This document shows positions 44,795-52,236 of a stretch of 64,000 nt of DNA, in pieces. This DNA comes from Dyella subtropica (lineage in GTDB: Bacteria > Pseudomonadota > Gammaproteobacteria > Xanthomonadales > Rhodanobacteraceae). The position numbers and the translations under genes are program-made. Each line of letters starts with the position of its first letter. Position 1 is the stretch's first letter. The stretch spans positions 62,001-126,000 of the forward strand of contig NZ_JAPDPD010000010.1 of the NCBI RefSeq assembly GCF_026283965.1. The letters are read 5' to 3'. The notes under the pieces are model-generated. The model ran no database searches. It was given only the letters and a program-made list of their open reading frames with translations, and was not told the DNA's origin.

Positions 44795-45904
44795 ATGCTG
44801 AGCATCCTCGATCGATACTTCCTGCGCGAGCTGGCCCAGACCGTGGCCGCTGTGGCCGTAGTGCTGCTGGTGATCCTGGCCGGTTCGGCCTTTGCTCGCG
44901 TGCTGCAGCAAGTGGCGAATGGCAGCTTTCCGGCCAGTGTGATGTTCCAGGTATTGGGCTTGAACATGCTCGACGGCCTGGCCAATCTGCTGCCGCTGGC
45001 GGGCTTCCTCGGCGTGTTCTGGTCGCTGGGTCGGATGTACCGCGAAAGCGAAATGCATGTGCTGGCATCGTCCGGCATGGGGCCTGGTGGCCTGCTGCGT
45101 CCGGTGGCGATCCTCGCCATGGGGCTGGCGCTGATCGTGGGGCTGGTGTCGCTGTGGTTGGGTCCGTGGGCCACCCGCACCTCTGACGCGCTGGTGGCTG
45201 AGGCGAATCGTTCGGTGATCGCCGCTGGCCTCGATGCCGGCCGCTTCACCGAGCTGCCGGGCAAGGGTGGCATCATCTTTGTGGACACGCTGAGCCGCGA
45301 CGGCAGCGTGCTGGGCAACACCCTGATCGTCACCGAGCGCGCGGGCAAGAAGGGCGGCCCCTCGGTGGTGAAGCTGGTGACCGGCAAGAGCGGCCAGCTG
45401 TATCAGGACAGCAACGGCGATGGCCGCTATCTGGCACTGCATGATGGCTGGCAGTACGAGATTCCACTGGGCGCCGACAACTGGCGCAAGATGCAGTACG
45501 AGCGCAACGATGCGTCGCTGTCCAATGTGCAGAACGACAATAGCGACGAGGACCCGGCGCACACGCTAGGCACCTTTGCGCTGTCGCATGTGAATACGCC
45601 CAATGCACGCGCCGAATTCGCCTGGCGCATCACGGTGCCGGTGATGGCCGTAGTGCTGATGATGTTGTCGCTGCCGCTGTCTCGGCAGAGTCCGCGCGAG
45701 CCTCGCTACGGTCGCATGCTGCTCGCGGTGCTGGCGTTCTTCCTCTATTTCAATCTGCTCGTGCTCTGTCGCAGCCAGATCATCAAGGGCCACTGGCACA
45801 ACGCCGGTCCGATGTGGCTGGTCAGCCTGCTGCTGTTCGCGGGGGCCGCGTGGATGTTCCGCAACCAGTACACGGCCCGCCGGCCGCGCAAGGGCACCAC
45901 TTGA
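44795..45904 (+). CDS. lptF: LPS export ABC transporter permease LptF
   Basis: 369 residues of the YjgP/YjgQ family. With LptG and LptB it extracts lipopolysaccharide from the inner membrane and hands it to the LptC-A-D bridge. The N-terminal 'LSILDRYFLRELAQTVAAVAVVLLVILAGSAFARVL' helix and 'YRESEMHVLASSGMGPGGLLRPV' coupling region are typical, followed by a periplasmic beta-jellyroll and three C-terminal helices. The TGA stop overlaps the lptG ATG by one base. Confidence 0.95.
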   Translation: MLSILDRYFLRELAQTVAAVAVVLLVILAGSAFARVLQQVANGSFPASVMFQVLGLNMLDGLANLLPLAGFLGVFWSLGRMYRESEMHVLASSGMGPGGLLRPVAILAMGLALIVGLVSLWLGPWATRTSDALVAEANRSVIAAGLDAGRFTELPGKGGIIFVDTLSRDGSVLGNTLIVTERAGKKGGPSVVKLVTGKSGQLYQDSNGDGRYLALHDGWQYEIPLGADNWRKMQYERNDASLSNVQNDNSDEDPAHTLGTFALSHVNTPNARAEFAWRITVPVMAVVLMMLSLPLSRQSPREPRYGRMLLAVLAFFLYFNLLVLCRSQIIKGHWHNAGPMWLVSLLLFAGAAWMFRNQYTARRPRKGTT

Positions 45905-47004
45905 TGGCCGCGCTTCGGGTCAAACGCGTCGACTGGCTGATCGGCACCAGCGTGCTCGGCTCGCTGCTGATGGTGTGGCTGCTGCTGACCGGTTTCGACG
46001 CCGTGCTGCAGTTTCTGCGTCAGCTCGGCGCGGTGGGCCGCAATGGCTACACGCTCAGCAACGCCGTGGTGTACGTCCTGATTACGTTCCCTCGCCGCAT
46101 GTACGAGATGTTCGTCCATTCGGCACTGATCGGCGGTCTGCTGGGCCTGGGTAGCCTCGCTTCCAGTGGCGAACTGACGGCGCTGCGTGCGGCCGGCATG
46201 TCCAAGCTGCGCATTGGCGCATCGGCGATGGGCGTGGTGGTGGCGCTGATCGTGGGCGTGGTGATTCTCGGTGAGACGGCGGCACCCTGGGGCGATCGCC
46301 AGGCGCAGGCGATGCAGCTCAGGATGAAGTCGCACAACCTGGGCATGGCGAACAACACCGGCCTGTGGGCGCGCGATGGCGACCGCATCATCAACGCCAA
46401 GGCCGCCATTGCCAAACAGAACGGCACACACAGCACGGTGCAGCTGGCCGATGTGCGCGTGTTTACGTTGATGCCGAACGGCGAGGTGTCGCGCTTCGAT
46501 TGGGCCAAGACCGCCGAACACGATGGCCACCAGTGGGTGATGAGCGACGTGCGCAGCACCACGTTGGACGATCAGGGCACACACAGCACGACGGCTGCCA
46601 TCCAGCGTTGGGATTCCAGCCTCAACCCGCAGGTGCTGGAGCAGTCGGTGATCCAGCCGCAGTACCTGCCGATGCGCGACCTGCGTCGCAACATCAACTA
46701 CCTCGAAGCCAATAATCAGAACCCGGGCGTCTACGCGGTGGCGTTCTGGACGCGCGCGTTGTACCCGCTCAACGTGCTGGTGCTGGTGCTATGCGCCATG
46801 CCGTTCGCGTTCGGCGCCTTGCGTTCGGGCGGCCTGGGCAAGCGCATGTTCATCGGCATGCTGCTGGCCATCGGCTGGTACTTCCTGCAGAAGGCCATGG
46901 TGAACTTCGGCACCGTGTATGGCCTGCCGCCGCTGCTGGCGAATCTGTTGCCGGCGATGATTTTGGCGCTGGTGGCTTGGCTGTATTTCCGCAAGAACGG
47001 CTGA
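45904..47004 (+). CDS. lptG: LPS export ABC transporter permease LptG
   Basis: 366 residues, partner of LptF. It begins 'VKRVDWLIGTSVLGSLLMVWLLLTGFDAVLQFL', has the conserved 'MYEMFVHSALIGGLLGLGSLASSGELTALRAAGMS' coupling segment, the periplasmic jellyroll, and C-terminal helices ('YPLNVLVLVLCAMPFAFGALR', 'MFIGMLLAIGWYFLQK', 'LLPAMILALVAWLYF'). The start at 45904 overlaps the lptF stop; the frame is open 30 codons earlier inside lptF, without meaning. Confidence 0.95.
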   Translation: MAALRVKRVDWLIGTSVLGSLLMVWLLLTGFDAVLQFLRQLGAVGRNGYTLSNAVVYVLITFPRRMYEMFVHSALIGGLLGLGSLASSGELTALRAAGMSKLRIGASAMGVVVALIVGVVILGETAAPWGDRQAQAMQLRMKSHNLGMANNTGLWARDGDRIINAKAAIAKQNGTHSTVQLADVRVFTLMPNGEVSRFDWAKTAEHDGHQWVMSDVRSTTLDDQGTHSTTAAIQRWDSSLNPQVLEQSVIQPQYLPMRDLRRNINYLEANNQNPGVYAVAFWTRALYPLNVLVLVLCAMPFAFGALRSGGLGKRMFIGMLLAIGWYFLQKAMVNFGTVYGLPPLLANLLPAMILALVAWLYFRKNG

Positions 47005-47014
47005 TCCTACTTTT

Positions 47015-47037
47015 GTAGGAGCGCACCCTGTGCGCGA
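47015..47037 (+). repeat. GTAG-headed REP, forward copy
   Basis: Same 23-base sequence as the copy at 33522-33544, starting GTAGGAGCGCACCC. It pairs with the inverted copy 120 bases downstream. Confidence 0.88.
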
Positions 47038-47157
47038 AGCGGTTCGCGAGGGCCGCGCTTTTTAAGCATTGGCCCTGCCAGCGCAGAGCTTTCACTCGGA
47101 CCATCCATGGCCCTGGCCCTGCCGGCGGCTTCGGCGTGCAAACCGGCTGCTGGTTTG

Positions 47158-47180
47158 TCGCGCACAGGGTGCGCTCCTAC
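47158..47180 (-). repeat. GTAG-headed REP, inverted copy
   Basis: Exact reverse complement of the copy at 47015-47037, ending CTCCTAC on the plus strand. The preceding bases (GCAAACCGGC) also resemble the interior of the 33.5-kb pair, so the whole BIME-like unit is repeated. Confidence 0.88.
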
Positions 47181-47322
47181 CGTGGATCCGGATGGGACGA
47201 TGACCTTTGGGCCATCACGGATGCGTAACACAGGCTGTCTAATCTCCCGCATTTCGCTGCCCGTCTTGGGCGGCATCTCTGGGGGCGGAACCAGTCCGCT
47301 GCGCAACAAGGAAAAGGTCGAC

Positions 47323-50300
47323 ATGAAGGTCATTCTGCGTGGGCGGATGTTGCCGCTCGCCATTGCTTCGCTTTTGATCAGCAGTACCGCATTCGCACAG
47401 AACACGTCGTCATCGCTCAGCGGCCGTGTGCTGGATGCCGCCGGCAAATCGGTGGCCGGGGCCAAGGTGCAGATCGTGCACGTGCCTTCGGGCACCACTC
47501 AAATGGTGACCACGGATGCGGACGGCCGCTACAAGGCGCAGGGCTTGCGCGTGGGCGGCCCGTTCGACATCACGGTGAGCAAGGACGGCCAGGCCTCCGG
47601 CGAGAAGGATGGTGTGTACCTGCAGTTGGCACAGGAAAGCAGCATCGATCTCAACCTCGGCGCCACGGCCTCCAACGCCACCAATCTGCAAGGCGTGCAG
47701 GTAAGCGCGGACAGTTCCAGCGTGGCGATGGCGCAGATATTCCAGCCTGACGCCAAGGGCATCAGCACCAACGTGTCGCAGCGCGAGCTGAAGATGCTGC
47801 CGATTCCGAACCGTTCGATCCAGGACATCGCGCGCCTCGATCCGATGATCACGGTGACCAACAAGAGCAAGGGCGAGATTTCCTCGCTGGGCCAGAACAG
47901 CCGCTACAACAACATCAGCATCGACGCGGTGCCGACCAACGATTCCTTCGGCCTGGAAGACAACGGCCTGCCGGCACTGAACCAGCCGGTGGCGCTGGAT
48001 GCGATCGAGGAATACAACATCTCCACCGCCAACTACGACGTGGCCAACAAGCGCGCAGTGGGCGCGGCGATCAACATCGTCACCAAGAGCGGCACCAACG
48101 ATTTCCACGGTTCGGCCTATTACGCCTTCCGCAACGCCAACAACATGGTGGGTGAGGACAAGGCGGGCAACACCTTCACCGGCTTCAAGCGCCAGTGGAC
48201 CGGCGGCGCCACCTTCGGCGGGCCGATCATCAAGGACAAGCTGTTCTTCTTCGCCAACGTGGAAGAGTCCAAGACCATTGCCGCGGCACCGAACTTCGGT
48301 CCGCTCGGCTCGGGCAAGGGCAATATCGTGCCGATCGCGCAGTCGGACATCGACCGCATCACGCAGATCGCCGGCAAGCTCGGCATGCAGCCGGGTGTGG
48401 TGAATGCCGCCGGTGCGAACCAGGACGAGAAGCGCGGCCTGTTCAAGCTGGACTGGAACATCGCCGACGGCCATCGCGTGAGCTTCCGCTTCGACCGCGT
48501 GAAGAGCACCCAGCCGAACCTCAACGGCTACAGCACCTCGTCCACCGCGCCGAGCCTTAGCCTTTCCAGCTACTGGTTCACCAAGAATCGCGAGAGCAAG
48601 CAGTACGTGCTGAATGCGTACGACGCGTGGACCGACAGCTTTTCCACCGAAGCGGCAGTGTCGTACTCCACCTATGACGCCACCCCGATACCGTACGCGC
48701 AACAGCCGCAGGTGCGGGTGTTCACCAACGGCAACATCAGCGGCAGCACCATCACGGGGCCGAGTGTGTACCTGGGTGAGGAAGAGTTTCGCCACTACAA
48801 CGTGCTGAACATCAAGAGCCTCAACACGTTCTTCGCTGGCACCTGGGCGCTAGGCGACCACAGCGTCAAGGTCGGCTTCGACTTCCAGCGCGACAAGTTC
48901 TACAACTTGTTCGGACGCACCGAGTTCGGCGCGTATACCTTCCCCAGCATCGATGCGTTCGCCAACAGCAACTGGTTCCAATACAGCGTGTTCCGCCCGA
49001 CCAACGGCGACCTGCAGAGCATCGCCGCGCGCTGGACCTTGAACCAGTGGGGCCTGTTTGCGCAGGACACCTGGCAGATCGGCAACCTGTCGCTGCAGTA
49101 CGGCTTCCGCTACGACCTGCCCAAGGTGAATCAGTCGCCGCTGGCCAACCCGGCGTTCAATGCGGCGTTCCCGGGCGTGCCCAACAACGCGACTTTCGAC
49201 GGCAATGGTCTGTTCGAACCGCGCGTGTCATTCAACTACAGCTTCGACGGCGAACGCGCGATGCAGTTGCGCGGCGGCGTGGGCCTTTCGGAAGGCGCGC
49301 CTCCGGGCGTATGGCTGTCCAATCCATACACCAATAACGGCGTGACGCTGACCAGCTACTCGGCATCCAACGGAATCGGTTTTTCGGCCGACCCGAACAA
49401 CCCGCTGATCCCGGCGGGCGCGCGCAAGGGCGGTTCGCCCGAAGTGGACGTGACTGATGCACGCTTCCGCATGCCGTCGGTGTGGAAGATGAGCCTGGGC
49501 TTCGATCGCCAGCTGCCGTGGTGGAACACGGTGTTCACCGCCGAGGTGGAGCACCTGTCCACGCGCGACGGCATCTACTTCCAGGATCTCAACCTGGGTA
49601 AGTCCACGGGCGCATTGCCGGATGGCCGTCTGAGCTACTGGAACACCACCGATCCGAATGCGTTCCTCGCCAACGGCAAAAGCCCCACCGGCCAGACGCT
49701 GTGTGCCACGCCTGATCGCAGCTGTGCCGCCGCACGTGCGAACCGCAATCCGCAGTTTGGCAACGTGATCTACCTGAGCAACACCAAAAACGGCGAGGCG
49801 ACGTACCTCACGCTCAAGCTCAGCCGTCCATTTACGGCGGATTCGGATTGGTCGGGCTCGCTCGGTCTGGTGTTCGGCCGCGCCACCGACGTCAGCTCAG
49901 GCAATGAGAAGGTCGCCGCCAGCACTTGGGCGAACGACGCAGTGGTCAATCCGAACGCCGACAAGGCTGGCCACACCAACTTCGAAATCGCACGCCGTGT
50001 CATCGCCTCGCTCACCTGGCAGCATCGCTTCTTCGGCGACTACGCCACCAGCATCAGCGCGTTCTACGACGGCCACACCGGCCAGCCATACAGCTGGGTG
50101 TTCGGCAACGACGTCAGCGGCATCAAGCCGGCGGGTCTTTCTGCACCGCCTGGGTTGATGTACATCCCGCGCCAGGGCGATGTGCTGTTCCAGAAGGGCA
50201 CGCCGCAGCAGGCCATCGACCAGTTCTACGCCTTCATCCAGCGCGAGAATTATTTGAAGGATCACCAGGGCCAAGTGGCCGGCCGCAACGATGCGCGCTC

Positions 50301-50619
50301 GCCGTGGGTGAACGAGCTGGATCTGGCCTTCCGTCAGGAAATTCCGGGCATCTTCAAGGGCAACAAGGGTGAGCTGCGGCTGGACCTGTTCAACGTGATG
50401 AACATGTTCAACAAGAAGTGGGGCCAGGTGCACGATGTGGGCTACCCCTACATGCGCAGCCTCGCCAACTTCGCTGGCGTCGATCCGGCCACCGGCAAGT
50501 ACGTCTACGCATTGCCGACCGACAAGGCCGGCAACTTCAACAGCGGCGGCTACGTGCTTGAAGACGACCGCGCGCAGTCGCGTTGGTCGGTGCAGGCGAC
50601 GGTGCGCTACACGTTTTAG
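47323..50619 (+). CDS. TonB-dependent receptor, Oar-like
   Basis: An outer-membrane beta-barrel of 1098 residues. The signal peptide is 'MLPLAIASLLISSTAFAQ'. A carboxypeptidase-regulatory-like domain follows (about residues 28-115, 'LSGRVLDAAGKSVAGAKVQIV' and 'GTTQMVTTDADGRYKAQGL'), then the plug ('IPNRSIQDIARLDPMI', 'RYNNISIDAVPTNDSFG') and a long barrel ending in 'VQATVRYTF' with the C-terminal aromatic residue needed for assembly. This is the Oar/OmpA-related type abundant in Xanthomonadales; the ligand is unknown. Start ATG 47323 follows AAGG. A 15-bp hairpin follows the stop. Confidence 0.92.
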   Translation: MKVILRGRMLPLAIASLLISSTAFAQNTSSSLSGRVLDAAGKSVAGAKVQIVHVPSGTTQMVTTDADGRYKAQGLRVGGPFDITVSKDGQASGEKDGVYLQLAQESSIDLNLGATASNATNLQGVQVSADSSSVAMAQIFQPDAKGISTNVSQRELKMLPIPNRSIQDIARLDPMITVTNKSKGEISSLGQNSRYNNISIDAVPTNDSFGLEDNGLPALNQPVALDAIEEYNISTANYDVANKRAVGAAINIVTKSGTNDFHGSAYYAFRNANNMVGEDKAGNTFTGFKRQWTGGATFGGPIIKDKLFFFANVEESKTIAAAPNFGPLGSGKGNIVPIAQSDIDRITQIAGKLGMQPGVVNAAGANQDEKRGLFKLDWNIADGHRVSFRFDRVKSTQPNLNGYSTSSTAPSLSLSSYWFTKNRESKQYVLNAYDAWTDSFSTEAAVSYSTYDATPIPYAQQPQVRVFTNGNISGSTITGPSVYLGEEEFRHYNVLNIKSLNTFFAGTWALGDHSVKVGFDFQRDKFYNLFGRTEFGAYTFPSIDAFANSNWFQYSVFRPTNGDLQSIAARWTLNQWGLFAQDTWQIGNLSLQYGFRYDLPKVNQSPLANPAFNAAFPGVPNNATFDGNGLFEPRVSFNYSFDGERAMQLRGGVGLSEGAPPGVWLSNPYTNNGVTLTSYSASNGIGFSADPNNPLIPAGARKGGSPEVDVTDARFRMPSVWKMSLGFDRQLPWWNTVFTAEVEHLSTRDGIYFQDLNLGKSTGALPDGRLSYWNTTDPNAFLANGKSPTGQTLCATPDRSCAAARANRNPQFGNVIYLSNTKNGEATYLTLKLSRPFTADSDWSGSLGLVFGRATDVSSGNEKVAASTWANDAVVNPNADKAGHTNFEIARRVIASLTWQHRFFGDYATSISAFYDGHTGQPYSWVFGNDVSGIKPAGLSAPPGLMYIPRQGDVLFQKGTPQQAIDQFYAFIQRENYLKDHQGQVAGRNDARSPWVNELDLAFRQEIPGIFKGNKGELRLDLFNVMNMFNKKWGQVHDVGYPYMRSLANFAGVDPATGKYVYALPTDKAGNFNSGGYVLEDDRAQSRWSVQATVRYTF

Positions 50620-50643
50620 ACGATGAACGATGAACGCGGGACG

Positions 50644-50678
50644 GGGCATGGTATGTCGTAATGCGACATGCCATGCCC
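50644..50678. terminator. Hairpin after the TonB receptor, possible terminator
   Basis: A 15-bp stem (50644-50658 with 50664-50678, one G-T) has a five-base loop, 24 bases after the stop. It is not followed by a T-run, so it could be a processing or stabilising structure instead. It lies between the receptor gene and the convergent J-domain gene. Confidence 0.5.
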
Positions 50679-50789
50679 ATGCTGCATCGCCAGCTCCTAC
50701 AGTCGCTGCATCTGTTGCTGCATGAACGGCTGGGCGAACTGCGCTGCCAAGTAGCTCCCGCCCCGTCATCCTTCAAACTCCATAGACCC

Positions 50790-51926
50790 TCAGAACGGTA
50801 TGTCTTGCAGCTCGGCGTCGAAATCACGCATGGAGATTTCCTGATGCCAAAGTTTCAGCCGCTTCTTGAGCTGCTTGATGTCTTGGCATGCCAGCATGTC
50901 GGATTCAATATGGCGGATGTGACCTCTGACTCCCTTGATCTCAGCGGCAAGCGAGCGTGAGGCGGACTTGGGCGTAAGGGGCTCAAAAGGGTTCAAGTTG
51001 AATTGATCGCGGAACCTTGCTTCGACATCGAGTAGCTCGCGGTCCAGTTCGCCGATCTGCCCTTTCAGGATCTTGTTGTAGTGAGTCAGGCGACTTTCGT
51101 TGATGTTGTCGATCGCTGCCTGGTCGATGTGTTCCAGCTCAAGTTGTAATTCCAGCAGCCTCAGCAAGTCATGCTTCTCATAGGCCTGATTGACCTGCTG
51201 CATCAAAAGCGTTTTGCGCTTGCGTTCGGCGAGATCGGTTTCGCGGTCGGGGTGAAGCGCACTAGCTAGTTTTCGATAGACCTCGCGAATGGAAAGACTC
51301 AGCTGCGCCTGTTCGGTACGTGCTTTTTCTTCCGCGGCTATTTGCTTGGCGGTCTTTTTTCGCTGCTTGGACTTTTGTTCTTTGCGCGCGCTATCGCGGG
51401 TTTCTTCGTCCCTCATCTTCTGCTCGATATGATCTTGGGCGCGTCCCAGCACGTCTTCGAACGAGGCGATGTCCTCCCCAAGATCCAAGCCGAACATATC
51501 CTCGACGGTCTGTTTCATCGCATCGACGTTAGCGGCGAGCTCACTGTCGAAGTCGAGGTCGCTATGCCGGTTGTAAATCGCCTTCAGTTCGGCATCGTCG
51601 AGTTTTTCGGCCAGGTCGCCGGCGAGCACGGCAATGACTTTCGACAGCATGCGGCGTTCGGTCTTTGTCAGGCCCTTGAGGTCATGTGCTTGATCCATGG
51701 CGCGCACCAATCCGGCCAGCATGTCCTGAGATGTTTTCACCAGGGGGAGCAGTTCGTCGAGCACCTTTTTCTGGATATGAGGGGTGATCGCTTCCCAATC
51801 TCGCAGTGTCGCGCGCCGTTTCTCTATCTGCTTGATCAGCGAATTAAAGGTTTTCTGCTCTTTCGAAAGGCCGGCCTGATCTGCACCGGGTGCAATGCTG
51901 ACGAATTTCAGTTGGTTTCGCGTCAC
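50790..51926 (-). CDS. J-domain-like protein with long helical regions
   Basis: 378 residues, apparently cytoplasmic. Residues 213-250 read as a J-domain core: helix 'IREVYRKLASAL' then HPD at 225-227, then 'RKTLLMQQVNQAYEKHDLLRLLEL', so it should stimulate an Hsp70 ATPase. A charged coiled region rich in Lys and Glu (170-210) precedes it. The N-terminal 160 residues and C-terminal 100 residues are helical and unassigned. It starts at GTG 51926 without a clear ribosome-binding site. It is divergent from the 901-residue gene. Many such non-canonical J proteins sit beside substrates they deliver to DnaK; that is inference here. Confidence 0.8.
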   Translation of the reverse strand: MTRNQLKFVSIAPGADQAGLSKEQKTFNSLIKQIEKRRATLRDWEAITPHIQKKVLDELLPLVKTSQDMLAGLVRAMDQAHDLKGLTKTERRMLSKVIAVLAGDLAEKLDDAELKAIYNRHSDLDFDSELAANVDAMKQTVEDMFGLDLGEDIASFEDVLGRAQDHIEQKMRDEETRDSARKEQKSKQRKKTAKQIAAEEKARTEQAQLSLSIREVYRKLASALHPDRETDLAERKRKTLLMQQVNQAYEKHDLLRLLELQLELEHIDQAAIDNINESRLTHYNKILKGQIGELDRELLDVEARFRDQFNLNPFEPLTPKSASRSLAAEIKGVRGHIRHIESDMLACQDIKQLKKRLKLWHQEISMRDFDAELQDIPF

Positions 51927-52236
51927 GGATAAGCCCCGGTCGAATCAATGGCATCAGTTTAACTTGGCTGCCGTCCAGAAGGCCCGCAGGCTGCGCCACG
52001 CGGGCCAGTCTGCCCAGTGCCGCGCAACCCACCCTGCAAGCCTTCTGGACGTCATGCCGGGTGCGTGGCATAGATCAGAGCATCCCTTGTTCGACGCGGT
52101 TGAACGCAGTGGGAGGTGGCGCATCTGTCACGACACCTCCTGCTCTGAGCGGGCGCCCTGGTCGCCAACGCCTGCTGGCATGTGCTTTGGAGAGACCCGT
52201 TCTAATGTGGGCCACGTCTAGCTAGCATGATGCATC
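51927..52236. other. Divergent intergenic region with a long inverted repeat
   Basis: 310 bases without a supported gene between two divergent starts. GTCCAGAAGGC (51973-51983) is repeated inverted at 52040-52050, and the similarity continues inward imperfectly. TCTAAT at 52201-52206 could be a -10 box for the plus-strand gene, but the -35 is not convincing. The inverted repeat lies where it could control both genes. Confidence 0.6.

Larger units (their letters stand above)
47005..47322 (+). other. Gene-free leader before the TonB receptor, with an inverted REP pair
   Basis: Eleven bases after lptG come a short hairpin (CTAC/GTAG) and REP copies at 47015-47037 and 47158-47180. The remaining 140 bases up to the receptor start show no gene; a signal-peptide start at 47323 argues against extending the receptor upstream. 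Confidence 0.75.
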